Shown piece by piece: positions 46,227 to 56,296 of a stretch of DNA of 64,000 nt; within the stretch, counting starts at the first letter, position 1; each line of letters starts with the position of its first letter. The position numbers were made by a program, and so were the translations under genes. This DNA comes from Zygotorulaspora mrakii (taxonomy: Eukaryota > Ascomycota > Saccharomycetes > Saccharomycetales > Saccharomycetaceae). The DNA is taken from assembly GCF_013402915.1 (NCBI RefSeq), contig NC_050721.1, forward strand, positions 806,001 through 870,000, in the 5' to 3' direction. Under the pieces are notes generated by a model. That model saw only the letters and a list, made by a program, of their open reading frames with translations. It was not told the origin of the DNA and made no database searches.

Positions 46227-47348
46227 ATGTTTAGAGATAGAACAAACCTTTTTCTTTCTTATCGTCGTACATTCCCCCATAATATCAAGTACACGAGAAC
46301 AAACACGCTGGATAAGGGTGGGCTATTAGAATCGCAAGATGATACGGAGGACTTTCAGATGGTAGATATGTCTCCCAGACACATGTCTGATGTATTGCCA
46401 CCTCATTTTGTTGATCTGACCCTCGATATAGACGAATATCTCGTTCAAGTGGAAAGGCTAATGAGCCAGTTGACCAAACTCTATCGTAAGAATTCTTTAC
46501 CAGGGTTCCAAGATAAGAGTCATGATGAAAACGAAATTGAAGATATTAGTTACAAGGTAATTCAACTATTCCAAAAATGTTACAATGTTATGAAAAAGCT
46601 CCAGCATGTTTTTGAATCTCAGCATTTGAATAGTAAACAACTCCAAAAAGGTGAACTGATCATATTGGACAATTTGCAGAAGAGGTACGCACAGAAAATA
46701 CAACAAGAGAGTAGTAAATTCCGGGTATTACAGAATAATTACTTGAAGTTTTTAAACAAAGATGATTTAACGCCTTTATTCCCTAAAAACGATGGATCTT
46801 CTCAGTTACTACTAGAGGAAGAGGCGGGAGAAGCCCAATCAGATGATATCGAAGCATATTCGAGGAAAACTTTGCAGCGGCAGCAAACGGGTAATGACCA
46901 AGCAACACAAAGATTTCTCAGAGAGCGTGATGAAGAAATTACACAGTTAGCTAACAGTGTTCTTGAAGTTAGTACAATCTTCAGAGAAATGCAGAATTTA
47001 ATCATTGATCAAGGGACAATCGTGGACAGAATCGATTATAATTTGGAAAATACAGTGATAGATTTGAAAGAAGCCAACCAGGAGCTGAACAAAGCCACCC
47101 ATTATCAAAAGAGAACCCAGAAATGTAAAATTATACTACTTTTGTCCTTATGCGTTTTAGCGTTGTTCCTAATTGTAATGCTCAAGCCACATGGTAGTTC
47201 TTCCTCCTCAGCATCACCTGTAGTTGCACCTAAACCTGCTGAACAAATTCCGGAAACTCCCGGATCAACATCTTCTACTGGCCAAGTAGAGGTGAATGAT
47301 GATATGATTCCGAAAGTCATGCGAAGAGACAACAATCTTATTTTATAA
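46227..47348 (+). CDS. TLG2: TLG2, endosomal/TGN syntaxin (Qa-SNARE)
   Basis: 373 residues (S. cerevisiae Tlg2, YOL018C, 397). The start MFRDRTNLFLSYRRTFPHNIK matches the conserved N-peptide bound by Vps45. An Habc region follows (~60-190), then the SNARE helix around residues 240-300 ('STIFREMQNLIIDQGTIVDRIDYNLENTV', with the zero-layer Gln in 'DQGTI'), and a C-terminal membrane anchor 'ILLLSLCVLALFLIVML' near 320 with a short luminal tail. It mediates fusion of endosome-derived vesicles with the TGN. Convergent with the TOS7-type gene, as YOL018C and YOL019W are in S. cerevisiae. Confidence 0.97.
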   Translation: MFRDRTNLFLSYRRTFPHNIKYTRTNTLDKGGLLESQDDTEDFQMVDMSPRHMSDVLPPHFVDLTLDIDEYLVQVERLMSQLTKLYRKNSLPGFQDKSHDENEIEDISYKVIQLFQKCYNVMKKLQHVFESQHLNSKQLQKGELIILDNLQKRYAQKIQQESSKFRVLQNNYLKFLNKDDLTPLFPKNDGSSQLLLEEEAGEAQSDDIEAYSRKTLQRQQTGNDQATQRFLRERDEEITQLANSVLEVSTIFREMQNLIIDQGTIVDRIDYNLENTVIDLKEANQELNKATHYQKRTQKCKIILLLSLCVLALFLIVMLKPHGSSSSSASPVVAPKPAEQIPETPGSTSSTGQVEVNDDMIPKVMRRDNNLIL

Positions 47349-47514
47349 ATACAGAGATGCTCAATAATTGATCAAAATAAGATCTGTAAGCGAAGAGTCC
47401 AAGTGAAGTAATTAGTACTGGCAGTTACTCCATATTAAGTAAACAGTATTTTTTTTTGTAACTTCATTTGTTATATAGATACATAATAAAACCCCAAAAT
47501 TATCCTTTCATAAT

Positions 47515-49050
47515 TTACCTGAAACCATATGGATTTGGGCCTGTAAAAGAAGATGCTGGCGGCATATTCTTAGCATTCATTCTTTTTTTATAAGCTGGCT
47601 TATAATGGGCACCAGAAGCTGGTGTTGGCCCAAAACCAACAGGTTGTGCATTATGGAAATTGTTTTGAGGAGTGTTAGCATAATTATTGTACTGTCTTGG
47701 AGAATTGAACTGTTGTACGGGAGGATAGTTTTGATGGGCAAACTTATTTGCTTGAGGGTACATTCTCCTTTGAGGATGTTGAACAAAGTTTGGTTGCTGA
47801 ATGAAATTGGAATTGTTTTGTTGAAGATCAGATGAATCCGGGCCAGCAGATCTATTAAGTTGTGTTAGACGTTGTTGTTGATTTGCAGAGGGTTGAGCCA
47901 TTGTTGATGGTACATGTGCATGTGCAAAATACTCTTGCTGTGGAGCCCTTTGTGAAATAGAAGTAAAATCAGATTCATTATCGCTTCCAGAACGGGCACG
48001 CCCATTAGTCAAATCAGTATTAGAGAATGAATCGTGTATTATATCTTTCAAGACGCCATGAGGGTCCTTCTGCTGTAATCTTTGCTGAGATACAGTTTGA
48101 TGATTTTTGTCAGAGTATTCGGACGATGCCAGAGAAAGTGAAGTTGAGTAAGGCTTGTTCTGTTGCTGTTGACTACCATTTATGGCAGAGTAAGCAGTAT
48201 GAGAATTTGCATCATCCATTTCGTAAGCAGAACTATCCATTTTCTCCTTGCTCATAGTAGATTGATCTGTAGTTCCAGTATTTACTTTGAATACAGCATC
48301 TTGTTTGTGCAAGTTGTCGTAACCGTAGCTTGGTAAAACTAAAGGTTTCTCAGAAAGAGAATTTAGTGTATTCTCACCCGTCATTTCTTGGTAGAAATTG
48401 ACATTTTTATTTGGAGAATCAAACTGACTTTCATCGACGGCATCTTGTTCAACGATGCCACGTAGCTCTTCGTCATCAGAATCAATGGAGTCATCCTTTG
48501 CGTCAGAGTGAGCAACAAATATTAAAGGTATCACAACCAATGGCAAAACTGCTCCAGGAATCAACAGCCAGGTGCACCACGTAATATGTGGATAGAATAG
48601 TAAAAAGACTATCACACAAACCAGCGCAGATGCTAAAAACGATATCGTAGCCATGACAATATTGATAGTAAACAGCACAGCAGAGCTCGAACCGCTTATC
48701 AGGCACGTCAAAAATGCGATCAAAACCGACACCATAGAAAGAAAATTCAACCCAGCAGCAACAGGCGTGATAATCAGAATCCTTCCCAAGCTTGTTCTGG
48801 CTCTACTAGACATCCTCCACCCGCCGTCTCTGTCGCCCGTGTCAGCACCGACAGGAGAGTACGTTGCACTAGGCGTTGTGCAGCGCTCATTTCTGCAGTA
48901 GCCAAACACACCGTAAGTTACATCATTGTGTTTCGATAAACCTATCTGTCGGAAAACTGGTGCTGTAACACTGCAAATAATGAAAAACGCTACTGCTGCA
49001 AACTGCAGCACTAGCAAGGTTGAAAAGATCGCTCTAGTTCTGGGCAGCAT
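47515..49050 (-). CDS. TOS7: TOS7/DCV1-type SUR7-PalI family membrane protein
   Basis: 511 residues (S. cerevisiae Tos7, YOL019W, about 550). Four hydrophobic segments are visible at residues ~8-30, ~95-115, ~120-150 and ~155-178, with an extracellular loop holding the paired cysteines and 'YGVFGYCRNERCTTP' motif of the SUR7/PalI family. The long cytoplasmic tail from about residue 190 begins acidic and becomes Gln/Asn-rich and disordered. S. cerevisiae Tos7 and its duplicate Dcv1 are plasma-membrane proteins implicated in secretion and polarity; function is not well settled. One copy here fits the non-duplicated genome. The start ATG at 49050 is directly followed by a basic then hydrophobic segment. 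Confidence 0.87.
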   Translation of the reverse strand: MLPRTRAIFSTLLVLQFAAVAFFIICSVTAPVFRQIGLSKHNDVTYGVFGYCRNERCTTPSATYSPVGADTGDRDGGWRMSSRARTSLGRILIITPVAAGLNFLSMVSVLIAFLTCLISGSSSAVLFTINIVMATISFLASALVCVIVFLLFYPHITWCTWLLIPGAVLPLVVIPLIFVAHSDAKDDSIDSDDEELRGIVEQDAVDESQFDSPNKNVNFYQEMTGENTLNSLSEKPLVLPSYGYDNLHKQDAVFKVNTGTTDQSTMSKEKMDSSAYEMDDANSHTAYSAINGSQQQQNKPYSTSLSLASSEYSDKNHQTVSQQRLQQKDPHGVLKDIIHDSFSNTDLTNGRARSGSDNESDFTSISQRAPQQEYFAHAHVPSTMAQPSANQQQRLTQLNRSAGPDSSDLQQNNSNFIQQPNFVQHPQRRMYPQANKFAHQNYPPVQQFNSPRQYNNYANTPQNNFHNAQPVGFGPTPASGAHYKPAYKKRMNAKNMPPASSFTGPNPYGFR

Positions 49051-50067
49051 ATCAACTAGTAAAAATACAACTCGATGGTCCTCTCACTTCTAAACAACCT
49101 TCTTGACCAAAAGTGGTGAGTAGAAGTGAAGACCAAACACTTTACATCCCAATTTAACGAAGTGTCAAATATCCTATTTTCACTGCGTCCATTCCACACA
49201 TCGGGCAATCAATAATTGGATTGCAAGAAACCATCAACAGCCACCGACTCAAAAGGCTGTACAACGAGCACCCAAAATGAAACCGCCAGACCCTACCGCT
49301 CTTCCCAAGCTTCTTCGACATCAGAAATAAAACAAATGAGTACAAGCCCTTATCAAACTTCTGCCGCATGCAGTATTTCTATTTTAATCCTGACGCGTTT
49401 GATGTGAAAATTAACATGGCTGTGGGAAACAATTCGCGACACCCGCATATCAGTATTTGAAACCTAAAACAACCACAGAGGACATTGTGCAGCTGTATGC
49501 AACGTGCATTGCTGAGTTTTTCGCGTTTGAATTACTTTTAGTGATTGTCACCACGATACAGCCGGCTACTGCCGACTTCTGCCTGCGCCTAGTGTGCCCA
49601 CACATACGTAGATTGCAATATGAAAAGTGCTGGAAAGCCGTTTGCAAAAAAGATGTGAAGAAATAAAAATATCTCCCGGGGGCGAGTCGAACGCCCGATC
49701 TCAAGATTACTTTGTTGTTTTTCAACACACATTACAGTCTTGCGCCTTAAACCAACTTGGCTACCGAGAGTATTTAATTGGATGAAAGCTGTAGGGTGAT
49801 GGTGTATACAAATATGGCAGTTTACATCATGTTTTTCCGTTGAAAATTTCGTCCGTTCGGACCCAATCAAGACTATCGTAATGCCCCCGATAGGAGCTGC
49901 ACCATGTTAAAAGTATACTAGGTTCGGGTTTTTTGACTGCGTCACAGATTGGTATAGTTGGGTGGAGTTTTACGCGGTTTGCTCTATTCCGTTTCCTTTG
50001 ATAACTTGGCTGAGGTCACTCGACGCAATCATCTAAGTGTATATAGATCAGAAGTATCAGTAATAGC
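49051..50067. other. Intergenic region containing tRNA-Tyr
   Basis: About 1.0 kb between divergent TOS7 and MIC19. The TOS7 side (49051-49671) shows only chance frames, of 60-90 codons. The tRNA gene occupies 49672-49770. No LTR remnant is visible near the tRNA. Confidence 0.5.
49672..49770 (-). tRNA. tY(GUA): tRNA-Tyr (GTA anticodon) with intron
   Basis: Reading the minus strand, the gene begins CTCTCGGTAGCCAAGTTGG and ends CCCCCGGGAGA; removing an intron leaves a 75-nt sequence that I recognise as the yeast tRNA-Tyr. The acceptor stem pairs fully with one T-G pair, the T arm holds GTTCGACTC, and the anticodon GTA is at 49735-49733. The intron is 24 nt (about 49731-49708), starting one base after the anticodon as usual for yeast tRNA introns; its length differs from the 14-nt S. 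cerevisiae intron as I recall it. Confidence 0.97.
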
Positions 50068-50532
50068 ATGGGCTCGCAACCTTCAAAACCAGGCGAAATC
50101 ACGGTGTTTCAACCAAAGACACAAATTGACTTCTCAGAGACGCTGTTGTCTCAATTGGAATCTTCCAAGGAAACGAATTACACAAGAAAGCAGTTGGCGG
50201 ACCGATACATCGAACAGAGAGTGTCCGATAGGCTGTCGGAGCTGGAAGAAGAGACTTTGAAAAAGTTTGAGAGCAAGTTGCAGAACTCGTTGCTTCAGAG
50301 TGATAAGACAGATGAATCTGGCGTATCGTCCAATCTGTTGAACGAGAAGATTGAAAAACTTAACAAAAAATTGGACTCCTTGCAAGAGATGGACAAATCC
50401 AGGAGCTCGAAGTTTGGTGAGGATCCAGCTAAGAAAAATTTGCGTAAATGCCTTTTGGAAAATAAGGGGAAACCGCTAAACTGTTATGTAGAGATTGAGA
50501 AATTCAAAAAATTGGTCATGGATCAGGTCTAA
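50068..50532 (+). CDS. MIC19: MIC19/AIM13, MICOS complex subunit
   Basis: 154 residues (S. cerevisiae Mic19, YFR011C, 170). It starts MGSQPSKPG, an N-myristoylation signal, then 'TQIDFSETLLSQLESSKETNY' over residues ~20-40, a central charged coiled coil, and a C-terminal single CHCH helix-type motif 'CLLENKGKPLNC' (C-x10-C), matching S. cerevisiae. Mic19 acts in the intermembrane space, binding Mic60 and stabilising crista junctions. It is convergent with UBP6, as YFR010W and YFR011C are. Confidence 0.96.
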   Translation: MGSQPSKPGEITVFQPKTQIDFSETLLSQLESSKETNYTRKQLADRYIEQRVSDRLSELEEETLKKFESKLQNSLLQSDKTDESGVSSNLLNEKIEKLNKKLDSLQEMDKSRSSKFGEDPAKKNLRKCLLENKGKPLNCYVEIEKFKKLVMDQV

Positions 50533-50623
50533 ATAGACGCTTTACTCATGTATTCATGACTGGTATTTTCCTATATGTAAATATATATATTCCGCAACCC
50601 TTTCTTTTCTTTCTTTGCCTCTC

Positions 50624-52203
50624 TTATAAGCCAAACCCCTTGAATATCAAGATCAAGGCACTATCACTTTCACCGCCACCGGCTAAGGTTTCGATCTTTT
50701 CTTTACTGACAACATTTACTTTGTCGTCATTGAAATTGTACCATTTGTTTTCGTCTATATCATCTCTTATAAAAGATTGATAGTGGCCTGACTCGGAGTT
50801 TGCACCTTGATGGGTGATAACCCCAACTAACTCGTATAGACAAGAAGGATTTTCACCAGGTTCGAGATCTTTCGGAGTTTTTTTGATATACTCTTGTCTC
50901 CAATGTTCCTTTTCGCTTTCGACTAATGCAACCTCGGTTTCATATTTTTCTCTTGGAGTCAACACGATGGATTGAGTTTCATCATTGCTGTTTAATTTTC
51001 TCTTCTTGTTTTCATTTTCTTTTTCAATTCTCTGTTTATCAATTTGTCTAAAATCATCACGAACCTGAATCTTCGATTTAGCATACTCTGGTGATAACAT
51101 ATCTGAAACATCCAATTGAAATGGAAAAACAACTTTACGTAAAATTTTTGATTTCTTTCCAGCAGATCTTTTCCAAAAAAATCTAACGTATTGAACAGTC
51201 AAGAATTCCGGCAATTTTGTTATTTGTTTGTCGACAGAATATATTGAATTAATCCCCGTTATTTCTGATCTCTTTTCAATTTTATCGTGCAATGATTCTA
51301 GTAGTCCATTTTTCAGAAAATTAGTTGTACCCGAAATATGACACTGTAGTTTGACATCATTTTCATCCTCGGTTATCTTGACGTCTTCTTCGTTATTTGT
51401 ATCCTTGATAGTAGTTCTGAAACGAATATTGAACTGATCACTGAATTTATCGCCGAAAACAATTGACATCGTCTGAAATAATTGTGTAAATAGCTCCTCA
51501 GCGTCCTGTTGCTTGTAGAACCCAGATTGGCTATCGCGTTCAGCAAATTGTGGATAACATTTTCTCAGAGCAGTCAAGAGAACCATGGGCATAACAGATT
51601 TGAAACTTTTACTTTTTAAATTTTCAAAGCAACGTTTCACTTCAATAACAATTTTTCTGTGTGGCTCCTCTGCGGTCCGACCAGAACTGGAATCCGTTGG
51701 CTTATATTCCAATACCATTTCCCTCAGGGGCTCAATTCTATATAATGCTTGCAAAGTAGCATTCATATAACATGTATTACCCATGTTTTGGAATCCAATT
51801 GGTAGTTGGTTTACATGTTGAAATTGTTGCTCCGGTGCCAAATCTTCAATAAATTTGCTTTGCTTTGCTGGTTTAGCTATCAAACTCTCATCAGGTGTAC
51901 CAAGAAGCATTACAGTGGAGCCCTCCTTAATGACTGAAGACAAATTACTCATTGAGTCATCGGTTAATCCGCCCTTAACCAAATATTTCTGACGTGAGGC
52001 TGGTACTTTCACAAGATCTTCCACCTTGCTCTTCAGATCTGCCACTGTTGCAGATTCCTCTAGAGTTATTGGGTAGACTTTTCCAGCATGTTTTATGTTA
52101 ACTTTCAGAAAACATCTCGCATCAAAGGTTAGTATTATGTGTTTATAGCTTTGTGGAGAAACATGTCACACAGAAACATACAATTCAAATTTCCCGGATT
52201 CAT
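50624..52203 (-). CDS. UBP6: UBP6, proteasome-associated deubiquitinase (spliced)
   Basis: Two exons on the minus strand: 52182-52203 (22 nt) and 50624-52101. The spliced protein is 499 residues, exactly the S. cerevisiae Ubp6 (YFR010W) length, and starts [18 protein letters not shown], aligning with the FEFNIRHSGKVYP of S. cerevisiae. The N-terminal ubiquitin-like domain (~1-80, binds Rpn1) ends near '[15 protein letters not shown]'. The Cys box '[20 protein letters not shown]' is near residue 110 and the His box '[16 protein letters not shown]' near 440. Without exon 1 the only available starts are non-ATG (GTG at 52045) and half of the UBL domain would be lost. Ubp6 trims ubiquitin from proteasome substrates and recycles it. 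Confidence 0.95.
52102..52181 (-). other. UBP6: Spliceosomal intron in UBP6
   Basis: 80-nt intron with donor GTATGT at 52181-52176, a perfect TACTAAC at 52134-52128 and acceptor AAG ending at 52102, 27 nt beyond the branch A. It splits the codon for Phe in FNIKH in phase 1. S. cerevisiae UBP6 is, to my knowledge, intronless. Confidence 0.92.
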
Positions 52204-53230
52204 TATAGATGCAATTGCGTTATTGAAATCGACTAGCACAGGTCAAGAAGGATTAAGAATTCTCTTTAAAGTTTTTTGGAAGTCTAATATACTCTGGCAG
52301 TGTGGCGAAATGTCGAATCTCTTATTCTCCGTAAGGGACTTCCTATTTACCGTCAAACGTGCACGATGATCTCAAAAAATGACATTATAAGTCGCAAATG
52401 TGTCATTAATAGACAAATGCTGCCTATATTCATATGAAGTCACCTGTAGTTCGAGTCGGTTATATACTCGGCAGTTCATATATGTTTAATCGATTTGCCT
52501 AAACAGCGTTCTTAGATGCTTTTTTCTGGAAGTAAACAGTTTTTTAACGATTTGTACTTGAGTTTAAATATTGAAACAACAAAACGTTACGACTAAAAAC
52601 TAAACTGCCGCCTCTATTTAAAAAAAATTTAAAAAAGTGTATACACTATATCAGTTTTAATTTGTTTGAGAGTTGGAATTAGTCACAGTAGCAACGATTC
52701 GGAAGAGTTATATCTTTTCTACCACGTATAGCCTGCGTCAGCAGAGAAACGCACTTTTCTATGAAAGTATTTGGTTGATTTACCTTTGTTGTGCTGGTGT
52801 AATTGTACTAAAAGAGGAAAATGTGTCACTGAAAAGAATACTGAAAATCACGCTTAATAAAGTAGAGGTCAGGTAAGATAATTATTGGTATATTCGAGGC
52901 CCTTTGTCACTCTATCGGCTCTCTACCGAAAGATATCTTGCCAACCTTGTTTCAATTGATTTCAAATTTACTAACACTACAGGCGCTGTAGAAAAATGAT
53001 TGAAGGTCTGCAATTCACACTGATATCAATTCAGCAAAGGATCAAGCCATATAACTGCCGAGGACAGTATTATCTTTTGAGATCACATAGTACGTTTAAT
53101 ATGTTGATAATTTTCCACATCTTCACCAGCTCATCTGGAAAAAAGTACAAAATTAAAACAACTTCACTGAACTATTAATCCACCTGAAGTCGGTGTACGA
53201 CACGTTATAGAGCCTCAAAGTACTTTTGAA
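52204..53230. other. Divergent UBP6/DIS3 region with unexplained plus-strand frames
   Basis: About 1.03 kb. Two plus-strand open frames (about 52670-52872 and 52983-53178) can be joined in frame across a GTAAGA...TACTAAC...CAG intron-like sequence (52873-52982), but the first has no ATG. Poly-A/T tracts near 52617-52637 suggest promoter-type sequence. No tRNA or known gene seen. Confidence 0.4.
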
Positions 53231-56200
53231 ATGTCCACCTCTGTCATTCTTCCAAGAAGGAAGCGCCTTTCCGAGGGCTTGACGGTTACCCAGAAGGTCT
53301 TCGTGAGATCGAGAAATGGAGGAGCATCAAAAATTGTCAGAGAACACTACTTAAGAAGGGATATCCCATGTTTATCGAAAGCTTGTAAGTATTGCCCGAA
53401 GATTGTGGTTCCAAACGCTAAGGATGATTTACCAACATTCGTTCTGTCGGAGACTCCACAAGTACTTGAATCAGGTATTGGTAAGCATTACGTTGTGCTA
53501 GATACAAACATCGTATTGCAAGCAATCGATTTATTGGAAAACAGAAACTGTTTTTTTGACGTCATTGTTCCGCAAACAGTGCTGGACGAAGTAAGAAATC
53601 AGTCATACCCTGTGTATACGAGATTAAGGACCCTGTGTCGTGACAGCGACGACATCAAACGATTTGCCGTGTATCATAACGAATTCAGTGAAAATACATA
53701 TGTTGAAAGACTACCTAATGAGACTATAAATGATAGAAATGATAGAGCAATTAGAAAGACCTGTCAATGGTATGCCGAACATTTAAAGGAAACCGGTATC
53801 GGCATTATACTAGTGACAAACGACAGGCTAAATAAAGAGGCCGCAATAAAGGAAGGAGAAGGATTTGAAACGAAATCATTGTTTGAATACGTTAGTGTTT
53901 TACCGAACGCTGACGATATTAAGGAATCTATTCCAAATTTTGAATCTTCTCTAGGAAACATTAAGGATAAAGAGGCCAAAGCAGATTTCAATTACCCAGA
54001 ATTCTATTCCACAGCCAGAGTTATGGGTGGATTGAAGAACGGTGCATTATACCAAGGCAACATTCAAATATCAGAGTATAACTTTTTAGAAGGCTCAATA
54101 TCTTTGCCAACCTTTTCCAAACCGGTCCTCGTTGTTGGTCAAAAGAATATCAACAGGGCATTCAACGGTGATCAGGTTGTTGTCGAGTTACTTCCAAAGA
54201 GCGAGTGGAAGGCTCCCTCGTCAATTGCTTTAGACTCTGAACATTTTGACGTCAATGATAATGCAGATGTAGATGGTGACGGTGATGATGAATCTAATGA
54301 AAGGAATATTAATGGAATAATATCTGATGTGCAGCGGAGATTATTAGCCCAAGACGCTATTTTGGCACAGAAATCGAACAAAATTCAGCCAACAGCCAAA
54401 GTGGTTTCTATTACAAGAAGGTCGTGGAGACAATATGTTGGCCAGATTGCTCAAAACTCAGTCGATCTGCAAAATGGAGCCACTCAAAATGTATTTGTCA
54501 TCTTAATGGACAAATGTCTACCAAAAGTTAGAATTCGTACCAGACGTGCCGCTGAGTTGCTATCGAAGAGAATTGTCATATCAATTGATTCTTGGCCAAC
54601 TACTCACAAGTACCCTTTGGGACACTTTGTTAGAGACTTAGGTGAAGTCGAATCTGCCCAAGCCGAAACAGAGTCCTTATTGCTAGAGCATGACGTGGAA
54701 TACAGACCTTTCTCCAAAAAGGTGTTGGAATGTTTACCTAAAGAAGGCCACAAATGGAAAGCTCCTGAAAATTTATCCTCTCCGGAAGCCTTAGCGAAAG
54801 ATTCTCTCTTAGCGAAAAGACGTGACCTGAGAGAAAAGCTAATTTGTAGTATTGATCCACCTGGATGTGTCGATATTGATGATGCTCTTCATGCAAAAAA
54901 GCTTCCCAATGGTAATTGGGAAGTAGGTGTTCACATAGCTGATGTTACTCATTTTGTGAAACCCGGCACGGCCCTTGATGCCGAGGGTGCTTCGAGGGGT
55001 ACTTCTGTTTATTTGGTTGACAAGCGTATCGATATGCTTCCCATGCTCCTAGGTACTGACTTATGCTCTTTGAAGCCCTATGTCGATAGGTTCGCATTTT
55101 CAGTCCTTTGGGAATTGGATAGCGAAGCGAATATTGTGAACGCCGATTTCGCCAAATCAGTCATTCGTTCTAGAGAGGCCTTTTCATATGAGCAAGCTCA
55201 GCTTCGAATCGACGATAGAAATCAAACGGATGAGTTGACAGAAGGCATGAGGACCTTACTTAGACTTTCAATCAAATTGAAACAAAAGAGATTGAGTGCA
55301 GGTGCTTTAAATTTAGCTTCTCCTGAAGTGAAAGTCCACATGGACAGCGAAACTTCAGATCCAAACGAAGTCGAAATCAAAAAGCTTTTGGCTACAAATT
55401 CATTAGTCGAAGAATTCATGTTGTTGGCTAATATATCTGTTGCAAGAAAAATATATGAATCGTTCCCTCAAACTGCCATGCTGAGAAGACACGCCTCTCC
55501 TCCATCTACAAATTTTGAAACCTTAAATGAAATGCTGCAAACAAGAAAGGGTATGTCTATCTCTTTAGAATCGTCAAAAGCACTTGCTGATTCGTTAGAC
55601 CGTTGTGTTGATCCGACAGATCCTTACTTCAATACTTTGGTTCGTATAATGTCAACGCGTTGTATGATGGCAGCTCAATATTTCTATTCTGGTGCATACT
55701 CTTATTCCGATTTCCGTCACTACGGTCTTGCAGTTGATATCTACACGCATTTTACGTCACCAATTAGAAGATTTTGCGATATTGTTGCCCATAGGCAACT
55801 AGCAGGAGCTATTGGGTATGAATCGTTAGATTTGTCCCACAGAGATAAAAATAAGATGGATATGATTTGCAAGAATATAAACAGAAGACATAGGAATGCT
55901 CAATTTGCCGGTAGAGCTAGTATCGAGTACTACGTTGGTCAAGTTATGAGGAATAATGAGACAGTGGAGACAGGTTACGTAATCAAAGTTCTTAATAATG
56001 GTATTGTAGTATTAGTACCAAAATTTGGTGTTGAAGGTTTAATCAGATCAGAAAATTTAACAAAAGATACAAACTCTGTTGAATATGACGAGGTTAACTA
56101 CAAATTATCGTTTATTCAATCGGGTACTGACATTAGAAGAGATATATTTGTTTTTGATAAGGTAGAAGTGCAATTAAAATCGGTATTAGATCCAATCACG

Positions 56201-56233
56201 AGTAAGCGTAAGGCCGAACTCTTGCTCAAGTGA
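53231..56233 (+). CDS. DIS3: DIS3/RRP44, catalytic subunit of the RNA exosome
   Basis: 1000 residues (S. cerevisiae Dis3/Rrp44, YOL021C, 1001). In order: the CR3-like N-terminal Cys cluster ('[11 protein letters not shown]'), the PIN endonuclease domain with acidic residues in '[14 protein letters not shown]' near residue 90 and '[12 protein letters not shown]' near 197, two cold-shock domains, the RNB domain with '[17 protein letters not shown]' near residue 543 carrying the Mg-binding Asp residues and '[15 protein letters not shown]' near 844, and the S1 domain at the C-terminus. It supplies both exo- and endonuclease activities to nuclear and cytoplasmic exosomes. Start ATG at 53231 matches the S. 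cerevisiae N-terminus in character. Confidence 0.98.
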   Translation: MSTSVILPRRKRLSEGLTVTQKVFVRSRNGGASKIVREHYLRRDIPCLSKACKYCPKIVVPNAKDDLPTFVLSETPQVLESGIGKHYVVLDTNIVLQAIDLLENRNCFFDVIVPQTVLDEVRNQSYPVYTRLRTLCRDSDDIKRFAVYHNEFSENTYVERLPNETINDRNDRAIRKTCQWYAEHLKETGIGIILVTNDRLNKEAAIKEGEGFETKSLFEYVSVLPNADDIKESIPNFESSLGNIKDKEAKADFNYPEFYSTARVMGGLKNGALYQGNIQISEYNFLEGSISLPTFSKPVLVVGQKNINRAFNGDQVVVELLPKSEWKAPSSIALDSEHFDVNDNADVDGDGDDESNERNINGIISDVQRRLLAQDAILAQKSNKIQPTAKVVSITRRSWRQYVGQIAQNSVDLQNGATQNVFVILMDKCLPKVRIRTRRAAELLSKRIVISIDSWPTTHKYPLGHFVRDLGEVESAQAETESLLLEHDVEYRPFSKKVLECLPKEGHKWKAPENLSSPEALAKDSLLAKRRDLREKLICSIDPPGCVDIDDALHAKKLPNGNWEVGVHIADVTHFVKPGTALDAEGASRGTSVYLVDKRIDMLPMLLGTDLCSLKPYVDRFAFSVLWELDSEANIVNADFAKSVIRSREAFSYEQAQLRIDDRNQTDELTEGMRTLLRLSIKLKQKRLSAGALNLASPEVKVHMDSETSDPNEVEIKKLLATNSLVEEFMLLANISVARKIYESFPQTAMLRRHASPPSTNFETLNEMLQTRKGMSISLESSKALADSLDRCVDPTDPYFNTLVRIMSTRCMMAAQYFYSGAYSYSDFRHYGLAVDIYTHFTSPIRRFCDIVAHRQLAGAIGYESLDLSHRDKNKMDMICKNINRRHRNAQFAGRASIEYYVGQVMRNNETVETGYVIKVLNNGIVVLVPKFGVEGLIRSENLTKDTNSVEYDEVNYKLSFIQSGTDIRRDIFVFDKVEVQLKSVLDPITSKRKAELLLK

Positions 56234-56296
56234 AATGCATAACTAAATATTACATACCGTAAACAGCAATCTAGATGAAGTTACTATGCCTAAAGC

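Noticed and set aside
46090..46329. Plus-strand frame overlapping the TLG2 start
   Set aside because: It overlaps the conserved TLG2 N-terminus in another frame and has no recognisable features.
52139..52369. Plus-strand frame antisense to the UBP6 intron and first exon
   Set aside because: It is explained by the spliced UBP6 start on the other strand and shows no homology.
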